This document shows positions 1-8,964 of a stretch of 64,000 bases of DNA, one piece after another. The stretch spans positions 372,001-436,000 of the forward strand of contig NZ_QVMJ01000001.1 in the NCBI RefSeq assembly GCF_010500955.1. The letters run 5' to 3'. Positions within the stretch are counted from its first letter, which is position 1; every line of letters begins with the position of its first letter. The notes beneath the pieces are model-generated. The model was not told where the DNA came from, searched no databases, and worked only from the letters and a program-made list of their open reading frames with translations. The stretch is from Bacteroides sp. 519 (GTDB lineage Bacteria; Bacteroidota; Bacteroidia; Bacteroidales; Bacteroidaceae). Made by a program: the position numbers and the translations under genes.

Positions 1-56
1 ATCGTATTGTCATTGAAAAAAATCGGATTGGGTATCATACTCTTGTTTTTTATGGG

Positions 57-521
57 TTAAAAAATACTACCGTTATTCTTATTGTATAGTTCGGTTATCT
101 CATCCTGATAAGTGGCAAAATGTTGGGTAAGCACATTGTCGATGTAGCTGAACAAAGACACCTGATTTTTACCGATAACCTGAACAATCTTCATTATCTT
201 TTCATGATGTTCTTTGCGGATGTAAACAGATTTTCCGGTACGTGCCGTAATTCCGACCTCCTGAATGAACAGGCTTTCGTAATCAGGCGATTTACCCCGC
301 TTGCGCTTCGTCTCTTCACGGGGAGTTTCTTCCTGAACAGTCGCAACGGGTTGTATCGTTTCTTCGGGTTCTGTATTCTGTTCCTGTTTCTTTTCATACT
401 CAGGAACTAATGCTCTGGGTATGGAACTCGGATTGTTCCGCCGTTCCTTGTTTTTGAATGAGGATATGACAAAACTTGCATCAATCTCATTCAGGTTCAC
501 GTCTTCTTTCTTTTTAGCCAT
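57..521 (-). CDS. DUF3408 family conjugative-transposon protein
   Basis: A 154-residue protein with a charged, low-complexity N-terminal half (about residues 25-80, rich in E, K, P and T) and a conserved C-terminal half of the DUF3408 type, which ends KNNGSIF. DUF3408 proteins are standard partners of the ParA-like TraA in Bacteroidales conjugative transposons, where they are thought to help element or relaxosome partitioning; that role is inferred here. The gene starts 7 bp after the stop of the ParA gene, so the two are almost certainly cotranscribed leftward. Further downstream on the same strand another reading frame opens at position 38 and runs off the window; it is too short to identify. 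Confidence 0.85.
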   Translation of the reverse strand: MAKKKEDVNLNEIDASFVISSFKNKERRNNPSSIPRALVPEYEKKQEQNTEPEETIQPVATVQEETPREETKRKRGKSPDYESLFIQEVGITARTGKSVYIRKEHHEKIMKIVQVIGKNQVSLFSYIDNVLTQHFATYQDEITELYNKNNGSIF

Positions 522-528
522 GACTTGA

Positions 529-1281
529 TTATTTTAGGGTTTCCAACATTTCATCTATCAGGGTATCGAGGTTACTGCCCCTTACCAGTGCTTTATCCGC
601 AGGGAACAGCGTAGATCGGAACAGGGCTTTGTGATTTACCGATTGTTCACGACGGAATCGCTTACTGTCGGGAAGGAATGTTTTGAAAAGCGGGAACCCC
701 AGTTTGTCAATCACATCCTCATACACTTCGTAGAGTTCGGTTTTCTCCCGTCCATCGACGAGATTCCAAAGTAGAAACAGCCCCTTGATTTTCGCTTTGC
801 CGGGCGTAATCAGGGCATCATTGACGGTAATTACATATTGCAGGGTACTTTCCAGTACCAGTCGGTCGGCACTTATCGGAGCAATTATGTAGTCCATAAG
901 AGAAAGCGTGTGTACTACTGCCGGATTGTTGATAGTTCCCGGCAGGTCGAAGAATACGAAGTCAGGCTTCAATTCTTCTATTACATCCTGCGCATCTTCC
1001 ATTGCGTTTTCAGGACTGCTTTCGATAACTTCATAAGCCTTTTTCCCCAGTGCGGAAAATTGCTCGTAAGCCATGAGCTTGTAATGATCGTCTTCCATCG
1101 ACATTTTTATATCACGCTCTCGCATTTCCGCAATCGAGTGTTGCGGAAAGTCGCAGTCAATCACGGCCACATTATAGCCTTTCACATAATGCAGATAAGA
1201 AGCTACCAACACAGTCAGGGTTGTTTTTCCGGCTCCACCCTTTTGGGTGCTAAAAGCCACGTTCAAAGTTTTCTTTTTCAT
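529..1281 (-). CDS. traA: ParA/MinD-family ATPase, TraA-like
   Basis: A 250-residue ParA-family ATPase. The deviant Walker A motif STQKGGAGKTTLT (about residues 11-23) and the VIDCDFPQHS segment (about 40-50) that follows in this family are both visible, as is a Walker B-like FVFFDLPG near residue 110. In Bacteroidales conjugative transposons this gene opens the transfer operon and is called traA; it probably acts with the DUF3408 protein in positioning or segregating the element. It is transcribed leftward, divergently from the mob genes, and has the 21-bp repeat pair described at 1597-1681 in its upstream region. Confidence 0.9.
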   Translation of the reverse strand: MKKKTLNVAFSTQKGGAGKTTLTVLVASYLHYVKGYNVAVIDCDFPQHSIAEMRERDIKMSMEDDHYKLMAYEQFSALGKKAYEVIESSPENAMEDAQDVIEELKPDFVFFDLPGTINNPAVVHTLSLMDYIIAPISADRLVLESTLQYVITVNDALITPGKAKIKGLFLLWNLVDGREKTELYEVYEDVIDKLGFPLFKTFLPDSKRFRREQSVNHKALFRSTLFPADKALVRGSNLDTLIDEMLETLK

Positions 1282-1329
1282 TGTCTGAATTTTTTAATTA
1301 TTGTACATCGTTTGTATTTCTGTCCGGCT

Positions 1330-1590
1330 AAACAACTATCTGTCTGTTTAGCCATTCGTTTGATTATTTGTCTATCCGTCTATCTGTCCGCACATCCGTT
1401 TGTTTGACCGTTTGGCTATTTGGCTGTTTGTCCGTCCGTCTGTTTAGTCATTGGAACGTTTAGCCGTTTAGCCAGTCATTTGTTTATTCAGTCATTCGTT
1501 TGGCTGTATCTCCATATAGCCAACTGTATATTTTTATATCCGTACAGCTATCCTTTTAACTGTCCGTCTGTCTGTACATACAGCCGTTTT
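1330..1590. repeat. Imperfect heptad-word tandem array between traA and mob
   Basis: About 260 bp built from reiterated pyrimidine-rich words on the plus strand (CCGTCTG, CCGTTTG, GCCGTTT, GGCTGTTT, GTCATTCG and variants) spaced by roughly 7-8 bp. It lies just upstream of the ParA gene and between the divergent transfer and mobilisation operons. Short frames that run through it are made only of the repeat and are not believed. A centromere-like site for the ParA/DUF3408 pair or an accessory oriT region are both possible; neither is demonstrated. Confidence 0.6.
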
Positions 1591-1596
1591 CCTCTG

Positions 1597-1681
1597 CAAA
1601 TAAAAACCTAAAATTTATCCTGCACACTACTTTTTCACGAGGTGGCAGCAAGTGGCTTCGGTATGGCAGCAAGTGGCTTCG
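1597..1681 (-). promoter_or_regulatory. Transfer-regulon site A: paired 21-bp repeats plus weak -7 box (traA)
   Basis: Read on the minus strand, two adjacent 21-bp units (1681-1661 and 1660-1640) both begin CGAAGCCACTTGCTGCCA. Exactly 35 nt after the second unit lies TTTATTTG (1604-1597), a 5-of-6 match to the Bacteroidales -7 consensus TAnnTTTG. The same arrangement recurs at 6137-6221 and 14727-14811. A direct-repeat operator for an activator of traA is inferred. Confidence 0.6.
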
Positions 1682-1713
1682 ATGCTTATAATACAGCACG
1701 TTACTTTAGCCTG

Positions 1714-1721
1714 TAACTTTG
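1714..1721 (+). promoter_or_regulatory. -7 promoter box TAACTTTG toward oriT/mob
   Basis: TAACTTTG is a perfect match to TAnnTTTG and faces the mobilisation genes, 273 bp upstream of the MobA-like start. It would give a long leader spanning the candidate oriT. Confidence 0.45.
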
Positions 1722-1784
1722 CAGCATGAAACGTCGGGAGGTGTCCGACCGCCATTTTTGCTCGCTGCCCTCGCTTTCATATCT

Positions 1785-1990
1785 GTCCCTGTTCAGGACA
1801 GATTTTATTTGCGACATGGCAAATAGCAAGCTGTATTTTTTGCTGCACGGAAACCGTTTTGCTGCAAAAAATGCTTGCCCCGCAAGGGGGACGCAAACCC
1901 TCCGAAGTCGGGTTGCTTATGGAATCATTTCGGGCAATGATTGATTGGCGGCGGATGCCGGAACGACGGATTGTACCACTAAAAAATCCG
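1785..1990 (+). other. Candidate origin of transfer (oriT) upstream of mob genes
   Basis: This non-coding stretch directly precedes the MobA-like and relaxase genes, the usual oriT position in CTnDOT-family elements. It holds two small hairpins: TGTCC...GGACA near 1785-1801, and CTTGC-CCC-GCAAG at 1874-1886. It also has phased TTGCTGC/GCAAG words. No nick site can be assigned by eye. The placement is based on context, the hairpins on sequence. Confidence 0.45.
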
Positions 1991-1994
1991 ACGT

Positions 1995-2432
1995 ATGAAT
2001 GAAAATGCTAAGAACTCCCCGAAACGGGGAAAAGGGGGACGCTCCCCAAAGAATGATCCGGCTGCTTACCGTTATTCGGTAAACTTCACGGCTGTCGAAC
2101 ACGCCCGGTTCCTTACCATGTTTGAGCAATCAGGGCTTCAATCTATGGCACGTTTTATCGCTGCCCGTGTATTCGGGGATGAGTTTCGTGTGGTAAAAAT
2201 CGACCGTTCCGCTATGGAATACGTTACCAAACTCACTTCTTTTTACGCACAATTCCGTTCCGTTGGAACGAATTACAACCAAGTTGTAAAGGAATTGCAC
2301 AGCAATTTTTCGGAGAAAAAAGCACTCGCTTTACTCTACAAATTGGAGAAAGCCACTATTGAACTGGTTGAAATCGGGAAGAATATTCTGGAATTATCGG
2401 AAGAATTTAAGGAACAATGGTTGCAAAAATAA
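1995..2432 (+). CDS. MobA-like relaxosome accessory protein
   Basis: A 145-residue basic protein whose N-terminus (GGRSPKNDPAAYRYSVNF) and following FTAVEHARFLTMFEQSG segment match the mobilisation accessory proteins that precede the relaxase in Bacteroides conjugative transposons; these are predicted ribbon-helix-helix DNA-binding proteins that bind oriT. The conserved YNQVVKELH segment is at about residues 95-105. The relaxase gene starts inside its last codons (16-bp overlap), which indicates translational coupling. Confidence 0.85.
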   Translation: MNENAKNSPKRGKGGRSPKNDPAAYRYSVNFTAVEHARFLTMFEQSGLQSMARFIAARVFGDEFRVVKIDRSAMEYVTKLTSFYAQFRSVGTNYNQVVKELHSNFSEKKALALLYKLEKATIELVEIGKNILELSEEFKEQWLQK

Positions 2433-3667
2433 ACATAGGAAGCAACTTGTACGGTGCATTGGCATACAATCAGGAGAAGGTGGACGAGGGTTTGGGAAAG
2501 ATATTGGGGAGCAATCTTGTCTTTGAACCGACCAACGGACAGTTCAATGTTTCTGATTGTATGGAGGATTTTATGCAGTTTGTCCCGGCTCACTTCCGTA
2601 CCGAAAAGCCTGTTTTCCATGTATCGTTAAACCCGCATCCTGATGACCGCCTGACAGACGATCAACTGGCGGACATCGGGCGGGAATACATGGAAAAACT
2701 GGGATATGGCAATCAGCCTTATCTTATTTTCAAACATGAGGACATTGGTCGGGAGCACCTGCATGTCGTATCGCTCCGGGTGGATAGCGAGGGAAAGAAA
2801 ATCGACAGTTACAAAGAGCATGAACGAAGCAAGGAGATAACCGAACACTTGGAGCGCAAATACAACCTGAACCCAGCGGAAGGGCAAAAACGTTCCGAAC
2901 AATGGGAACTTACCCCTGTCGATGTTTCTAAAGGCGATTTGAAGAAACAGATTGCTGCCGTTATCAAACCGTTGGCATCCATGTACCACTTTCAGTCAAT
3001 GGGAGAATACAAAGCGGTTCTCTCCTTATATAATATAAATGTAGAGGAACTGAAAGGCGAAGTAAAAGGTAAGCCTTATCGGGGATTGCTGTATTCGGCA
3101 ATGGACAGCGAGGGAAACAAGGTCGGCAATCCGCTAAAGTCTTCCATATTCGGGAAGTCGGTCGGATATGACGGACTTGAAAAACGTATGGAGAAATCAG
3201 CCGAACGTATCAAAACTAAAAACCTGAAAGCACATACGCTGAAAGCTGTTTCCGAAGCCAAGCAGGGCAGCCAAAGTGAGAGCGAGTTCCGAGCGAAACT
3301 AAGGCAGCAGGGTATAGATATTCTGTTTAGGCGGAATGATGAAGGGCGGATTTACGGTGCAACCTTTATCGACCACACAACCCGTACCGTTCTGAATGGC
3401 TCACGATTGGGCAAGGAGTATTCAGCCAATGTATTCAACGACTTGTACGGAGAAAAGCAGGAACAAATACAAGAGCCGATACAAACCACCAACCTTTCCG
3501 ATGTTTACAAAGCAAATACACAACAAGAGAATAACCACAGTGCCGACAATGGTCTGGGTGGAATATTCTCAATTCTTTCTCCCGAACCGGAGAACCATCC
3601 TAAAGATGAAATGCCATTACCACGCCGTAAGAAAAAGAAAAAACGCAGGTATGGCAGACAGATGTAG
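2417..3667 (+). CDS. Relaxase/mobilisation nuclease (MobB-like)
   Basis: A 416-residue relaxase. The metal-binding motif HEDIGREHLHVV (about residues 108-119) has the H-x6-H-x-H arrangement of MOBP-type relaxases, and the preceding VFHVSLNPHPDD segment is typical of Bacteroides mob proteins. The candidate catalytic Tyr is in the N-terminal region (GSNLYGALAYN). The C-terminus is strongly basic (RRKKKKKRR), consistent with DNA binding. It should nick oriT and pilot the strand to the coupling protein, which in canonical elements is the next gene; here a cargo cassette separates them. Confidence 0.9.
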   Translation: MVAKINIGSNLYGALAYNQEKVDEGLGKILGSNLVFEPTNGQFNVSDCMEDFMQFVPAHFRTEKPVFHVSLNPHPDDRLTDDQLADIGREYMEKLGYGNQPYLIFKHEDIGREHLHVVSLRVDSEGKKIDSYKEHERSKEITEHLERKYNLNPAEGQKRSEQWELTPVDVSKGDLKKQIAAVIKPLASMYHFQSMGEYKAVLSLYNINVEELKGEVKGKPYRGLLYSAMDSEGNKVGNPLKSSIFGKSVGYDGLEKRMEKSAERIKTKNLKAHTLKAVSEAKQGSQSESEFRAKLRQQGIDILFRRNDEGRIYGATFIDHTTRTVLNGSRLGKEYSANVFNDLYGEKQEQIQEPIQTTNLSDVYKANTQQENNHSADNGLGGIFSILSPEPENHPKDEMPLPRRKKKKKRRYGRQM

Positions 3668-3678
3668 AACTGTATGCA

Positions 3679-4257
3679 TTAATTTATAAATGTATCAGCT
3701 TTTATTATTCTTATAGCCGGATTTATTTTGTCAATTAATTCTCTTACGAAACTAAAATCAGAATTACTCATGGCGACTCCGGTAATAACTTCTTCTATTT
3801 CCGCATCTATAAAGTGCTTATCTTTTACGAAAACTCTTACCTCTTCTTCATAGTTCCAAACTTCAAGTTTATGACTTAATATTTCTATGGCAGTTTGATC
3901 ATTAAAGTCCTGATTGCGAATGTATGCTAATCCATTATAATGTGTTGGTCTGACTGTATATCGGGTATCATCTATTCGTAAACCAATGGCAACACCTCGT
4001 TGTCCATTAGCATAGTGAGACCACATCAATTGATTGTCTTTTACTTTAGAAAGAGAGCATAATCTTAATTCTCCTTTTTCTTCTAAAAGTTTATCCCGAA
4101 TATTTCTATTTAACTCTCCTGTTTGATAGTAGTATTGCCCTTCCATCGGATCATTAAGGTCTTTGTATTTAGCCGCAAACAATCTGTTTTTCAAAAGGAT
4201 GTCAACGAAATTCTTGAAATTATCCAAACTTCGATATTTATATAGTATTTCAGTCAT
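3679..4257 (-). CDS. DUF2971 family protein
   Basis: A 192-residue protein of the DUF2971 type. The N-terminal LYKYRSLDNFKNF, the central NDPMEG and SHYANGQRGVAIGL segments, and a late YEEEVRVF segment are family hallmarks. The biochemical function of DUF2971 is unknown to me; members often occur in defence and mobile cassettes. It follows the DUF262/DUF1524 gene by 6 bp on the same strand, so the two were one operon. It converges with the relaxase gene, leaving 11 bp between the two stops. Confidence 0.8.
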   Translation of the reverse strand: MTEILYKYRSLDNFKNFVDILLKNRLFAAKYKDLNDPMEGQYYYQTGELNRNIRDKLLEEKGELRLCSLSKVKDNQLMWSHYANGQRGVAIGLRIDDTRYTVRPTHYNGLAYIRNQDFNDQTAIEILSHKLEVWNYEEEVRVFVKDKHFIDAEIEEVITGVAMSNSDFSFVRELIDKINPAIRIIKADTFIN

Positions 4258-4263
4258 ATCCGA

Positions 4264-6003
4264 TTATTTGATGTTATAATATGTTTTCAGAGCGTCAATG
4301 ACATACGTCTGATTTTCATTTAACTCCGCTTTTGTCCATTGAGTTCGGTATTTGTTGAATACCCTTAACGAGTTGGGAAATGTATTAATGTTTTTAGCAA
4401 AATATTTTTGATGTTTCAAGGAGTAATCTAATCGACCTTGTGAAGCATTTTTGCCTCGTCCCAACAAAATTAAATTCCCAAGTTTATTTGTTAAATCAGC
4501 TCTGTCCGCATCTGAAAAATCTTTTTTCCATTGACTACCATCTTTAGGGGTTTGAGGTAGAATATGCTCAATTGTAATTTGACCAATCCCGCTCCATTTA
4601 TTTGCTTTATTGTCACTATGTAGAAAATCCAATTTCAATAATATGTTTTTAACAAACTGTCTTCCATAGACTTTTTTGTCTATGTTTTTCAGGAAATTAA
4701 CTTTGTCAAAATTAAACAAATTCGTTTTAAACAAGTCTTCTGGCGATTTATGAACTTCAATACCTTTCAGGATTGCATTCATATTTTCTATTCTTTCTGT
4801 TGGGGTCAACTGTCCGATCCAGTCTCCTGTGAACTTTTTATCAAGCAATAGCAGGAACTCATATATGCTTTTTGAATTGAATTTATTATAAAAAGAGAGC
4901 AACGGAGGAATCCAATCAGTAGAAGGTAGAGTCGTCTTCATTACTACAAGCATATTGTTGAATTCAAATCCATTAGTAAAACTATGATTATCATTTTCGA
5001 ATAGTTGGTCGTAATGCTCATAGTATTTGTTTAATAGGTCGAAAGTGTCTTTTCCTTTCTTTAACAAAGCCGGTTTTAACGTGCCTGTTGTTTTATCTTT
5101 CTCTTTAGGATTGTATATCTTGTCTTCAAATTCTTGCAATAAATTTAAACGTGCTTTTTCTTTAACAACAATAGTACGAATAAATGAAAGGAAACGGTCA
5201 AATTCTTCACCTAACTCACTTTCTAATTCTTCCCATTGAAGTCCATATTTAACCCGTTCAGCGTCTGGAACATGTTGTAGATTTTGTGCTTTTAATATAT
5301 CTGAGTTTCGGAGTTTAACACCTCTGTCATTTAAAATAGTGAATAAGCGAAAAGCATCTTCTAATTGCTCGGAATAGACATAAATCATTAACACATATTG
5401 CAATAGATAGGGGAAGAAGGTATCAATGTTTTTGTTTTCGTCAAAATAATTTCAAATACATACGATTGAATTTGCCATATTTTTGATAGACACATCCTTG
5501 TCTTCATTTGCAATACGCTTGATCTCTTCCCATTTGTCTATAATACTATTTTCAGGTTTTATATATTCGTCAATAAATTTTTCTACTTCTGGGCGTATCT
5601 TATATAGCAGGCGAATCCGCTCAGGTGTATTTGTATCTTTATCTTCTTCCTGAAAAATATACTTTTGACAATTTTCTTTTCTTTTTTTATTTGTCTCAAT
5701 GTCGCGAATAACAGCAAATAGTAAAAATATAGTAGTAATGCGCTGTTGCCCATCTAATAAATCGTTTTCTACAAATTCTTGTTCTCCTCCAGCTTTTTTA
5801 TGTTGATAAACAAACGAACCAAGAAAATAGTCATTTGCAGGTGTGTTTATGGCAGCGTAGCTAATATCATCCAACAAATCTATAACCTCGTCTTTACTCC
5901 ATACATAAGGGCGTTGATATTCAGGTATACGATACCATTACTCGAATACATCTTTAATGTATATTTTATCTGTTTTAATTTCATTACGAGGTGTTACTGC
6001 CAT
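4264..6003 (-). pseudogene. DUF262-DUF1524 (GmrSD-like) gene with two in-frame stop codons
   Basis: A single frame of 580 codons encodes a DUF262 N-terminal domain (IPEYQRPYVW, then LLDGQQRITTIFLL) and a DUF1524 HNH-like C-terminal domain (IEHILPQTP ... LGNLILLGRGKNAS). It is interrupted by TAA at 5938-5940, just before WYRIPEYQR, and by TGA at 5452-5454, before NYFDENKNID. No frameshift is needed: both halves resume in the same frame, and the length fits intact relatives of this type. GmrSD-like proteins are type IV restriction nucleases acting on modified phage DNA. The ATG at 6003 is preferred because a TAACTTTG box lies 51 bp upstream. It is probably inactivated; readthrough or assembly error remain possible. 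Confidence 0.85.
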
Positions 6004-6053
6004 TTTCTTATATATTTTACTTGTTTTCTTATTATGAATTATTTTTGTGCCTG

Positions 6054-6061
6054 CAAAGTTA
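6054..6061 (-). promoter_or_regulatory. -7 box TAACTTTG for the DUF262-DUF2971 cassette
   Basis: A perfect TAnnTTTG on the minus strand, 51 bp upstream of the chosen ATG at 6003. It argues against the longer frame that starts at 6135. Confidence 0.5.
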
Positions 6062-6136
6062 GCAAATATTTGAAAACCAGAAAGGTTGTGTTCCCTATAT
6101 CCTTTGAAATCACTTGTTTTTACAGATTTTTTCAAT

Positions 6137-6221
6137 CAACGCCACACACTGCCAAACCGAAGCCACATGCTGCCATCTGTCTAAAAACCTCTGAGACTTA
6201 GGAAATACCTCTCTAATTTCG
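6137..6221 (+). promoter_or_regulatory. Transfer-regulon site B: paired 21-bp repeats plus weak -7 box (coupling protein)
   Basis: Unit 1 (6137-6157) begins CAACGCCACACACTGCCA; unit 2 (6158-6178) begins CGAAGCCACATGCTGCCA. Thirty-five nt later comes TAATTTCG (6214-6221), 5 of 6 matches to TAnnTTTG, followed 28 bp later by the coupling-protein ATG. Unit order, orientation and spacing match sites A and C. Confidence 0.6.
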
Positions 6222-6249
6222 CTTCTCAAACATTAAAAAAATTATAGAA

Positions 6250-8258
6250 ATGCAACAAGAAGACGATTTGAGAGGACTTGCCAAAGTCATGGAATTTATG
6301 CGAGCAATCAGCATAATTTTCGTAGTGATAAACATTTATTGGTTTTGCCATTACGCTTTGCGGGAATGGGGAATCAATATCGGAGTAGTTGATAAGATAC
6401 TACTGAACTTTGATCGCACTGCCGGACTATTCGGCAGTATTCTCTACACGAAATTATTTGCCGTTGTTTTCCTTGCCCTTTCCTGTTTGGGAACTAAGGG
6501 CGTGAAAGAGGAAAAAATCACTTGGCCGAAAATCTATGTTTTTCTGGCAATCGGTTTTATCCTGTTCTTTATGAACTGGTGGATACTTGATTTACCGTTA
6601 CCCACAGCGGCGACAACTGGTTTTTATATCCTCACAATGGCAGCAGGCTATCTGTTTTTGTTGGTCGGTGGATTATGGATGAGCCGTTTGCTCAAAAACA
6701 ATATGTTCGACGATGTTTTCAACACAGAGAACGAAAGTTTCATGCAAGAAACACGGCTACTGCAAAGCGAATATTCCGTGAACCTACCAACTAAATTTTG
6801 GTATAAAAAGAAGCAATGGAAAGGTTGGATAAATGTCGTCAATCCTTTTCGTGCCAGTATCGTACTCGGAACTCCCGGTAGTGGAAAATCATACGCTGTT
6901 GTTAATCAGTACATAAAGCAGCAGATAGAGAAAGGATTTTCGATGTATGTGTATGACTTCAAGTTTCCAGACCTTTCTACAATCGCTTATAACCATTTAT
7001 TGAACAATCAATTAGGATACAAAAAAGTACCGACTTTCTATGTGATTAACTTCGATGATCCGAGCCGTTCACACCGATGCAATCCTATCAATCCATCTTT
7101 CATGGAAGATATCAGCGACGCATACGAATCGAGTTATACAATTATGCTCAACCTCAATAAAACGTGGGTGCAAAAGCAGGGCGACTTCTTTGTAGAATCT
7201 CCGATTATTTTGTTTGCTTCAATCATTTGGTATCTTAGAATATATAAGGATGGAAAGTATTGTACATTTCCTCATGCGATAGAGTTCCTAAATAAACGCT
7301 ACGAAGATATTTTCCCTATTCTCACTTCATATCCCGAACTCGAAAACTACCTGAGTCCTTTTATGGATGCGTGGCTCGGCGGTGCTGCCGACCAGTTAAT
7401 GGGACAGATCGCAAGTGCGAAAATCCCACTATCCCGTATGATTTCGCCCCAGTTGTACTGGGTTATGAGTGGCGATGAATTTACGCTTGATATAAATAAT
7501 CCTGATGATCCGAAGGTGTTGGTTGTCGGCAACAATCCCGACAGACAAAATATTTACGGGGCGGCACTGGGGCTTTATAACTCCCGTATCGTGAAATTAA
7601 TCAACAAAAGGGGCAACTGAAAAGTTCGGTAGTCATTGACGAGCTGCCAACAATTTACTTTAAAGGATTGGATAATCTGATAGCAACCGCCCGAAGTAAT
7701 AAAGTTGCAGTACTTTTAGGGTTTCAAGATTTCAGCCAATTAACAAGGGATTACGGCGACAAAGAAGCAAAAGTTGTGATGAACACCGTCGGTAATATAT
7801 TCTCCGGTCAGGTTGTGGGAGATACGGCAAAAACGCTTTCCGACCGCTTTGGTAAAGTATTACAGAAACGTCAGTCCATGACTATTAATCGCAACGATAA
7901 ATCAACCTCTATCAGCACCCAAATGGATAGTTTGATACCGCCGTCAAAAATTTCTAACCTTACACAAGGAATGTTCGTCGGTGCGATTGCCGACAATTTC
8001 GATGAACGTATCGAGCAGAAGATATTCCATTGTGAAATAGTGGTGGATAATGCGAAGGTAGCTGCCGAAACAAAGGCTTATCAATCCATTCCTGTTATTA
8101 CCGATTTTACGGACGAAAACGGAGTGAATCGTATGAAAGATATGATTAAAAAAAATTACGACCGCATCAAAGAGGAAACTAAACAGATTGTTGCCGATGA
8201 ATTGCAGCGTATTAAAGATGACCCTGCGTTGGCCCATTTGTTGCAGCAAGGGGAATAA
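6250..8258 (+). pseudogene. Type IV coupling protein (MobC/TraG-like), frameshifted
   Basis: Two frames together give about 669 residues, the size expected for the MobC-type coupling ATPase of CTnDOT-like elements. N-terminal membrane helices (about residues 15-35, 70-85, 93-115, 125-145), the Walker A motif GTPGSGKSYAV (about 208) and the Walker B-like SVVIDELP are present. Frame 1 stops at 7618-7620; frame 2 resumes at CAACTGAAAAGT (7614). One missing base in the G4 run at 7610-7613 (after A4) explains the break, which falls between Walker A and Walker B. The protein would link the relaxosome to the secretion channel. A genuine mutation, sequencing error or slippage cannot be separated here. 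Confidence 0.85.
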
Positions 8259-8264
8259 ATGTAA

Positions 8265-8298
8265 AAAGAGCGTAGTTTTTTAATCTTCTACGCTCTTT
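8265..8298 (+). terminator. Hairpin terminator after the coupling protein gene
   Basis: Perfect 11-bp stem AAAGAGCGTAG / CTACGCTCTTT around a 12-nt T-rich loop, starting 7 bp after the stop. It can serve both the rightward gene and the leftward small gene at 8312-8449. Confidence 0.65.
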
Positions 8299-8311
8299 CA
8301 AATGATGCTGC

Positions 8312-8449
8312 TCATTTTCGTTTCCCGCTTTTTTCTCTTTGAGAGAGAGCACTTCCTGCAGCAGTCTTGCTTGTAGCACTTGTTCGCCCATCTCTCAAAA
8401 CTTTAGAAGCGGCCGTGGCAGCGGATTTACTGGTAACTTTTTTAGCCAT
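8312..8449 (-). CDS. Small basic Ser/Ala/Lys-rich protein (45 aa)
   Basis: An ATG at 8449 opens a 45-residue frame beginning MAKKVTSKSAATAASKVL and ending SALSQREKSGKRK. The composition (K, S, A, T) and the TSKTAAGSALSQ segment resemble a widespread family of tiny uncharacterised proteins I recall from many bacteria; the function is unknown and a nucleic-acid-binding role is only suggested by charge. It lies 95 bp downstream of the DUF6527 gene on the same strand and ends just before the shared hairpin terminator, so it may be the last gene of the ubiquitin-like cassette or an independent passenger. Confidence 0.6.
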   Translation of the reverse strand: MAKKVTSKSAATAASKVLRDGRTSATSKTAAGSALSQREKSGKRK

Positions 8450-8544
8450 ACCTGTAAAATTTAGCTTTCAATCCGAACAGTGCAGGTGGATTGATTCCTG
8501 CTTAAAGTTATTTTTTCTGTCGTACTCAACCTTATAAAATTACT

Positions 8545-8964
8545 TCAAAAAGAAAAGATTGATTTTAAGAATTTCTTCCATCTCTTTTTCTTTTTAGGTC
8601 TTTTTGTAACAGAACTAACGCTTTCATTTTCTTTATTGTAATACTTTGCTTTTCGCTTTTTATCATTTGTCCTGCCGAATTGAATTTCTTCTTTATCCCA
8701 TTCTCTAGCATAAACGATTTCGTTCCTTTTAATCCAGTAATGAGATTGACAATTAAAGCTCCAATTGCCTATAGAAGGAGATAAAGAAACCGTTTTTCCA
8801 TCGAATATCAACTTCCAATCCGTAGGAGAAATAGGCGTAACCACTTCATTGCCACAGCCACACGCACACTTGTGTATGGCTGTGCAGTATTTCAGAGAAA
8901 TATACAACACATCATCTTCGACAGCATCGGGAATAATCTCGACAAACCTATGTTGCATCATCAT
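8545..8964 (-). CDS. DUF6527 family protein of a ubiquitin-like cassette
   Basis: A 139-residue protein with a clustered-cysteine motif HKCACGCGNEV (about residues 31-41) and a later NCQSHYWI (about 70-77), which together form a likely metal site. Both are hallmarks of DUF6527, a domain found beside bacterial E1 and ubiquitin-like genes. The C-terminus is very basic (KRPKKKKRWKK). Its start overlaps the end of the E1 gene by 17 bp. The activity is not established from this sequence; a hydrolase that processes the ubiquitin-like partner or its conjugates is a reasonable inference. Confidence 0.75.
   Translation of the reverse strand: MMMQHRFVEIIPDAVEDDVLYISLKYCTAIHKCACGCGNEVVTPISPTDWKLIFDGKTVSLSPSIGNWSFNCQSHYWIKRNEIVYAREWDKEEIQFGRTNDKKRKAKYYNKENESVSSVTKRPKKKKRWKKFLKSIFSF

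Noticed and set aside
1420..1611. Open frame through the heptad-word array
   Set aside because: Its translation is only the repeated word (V/S/C/L/F-rich) with no ribosome site or homology.
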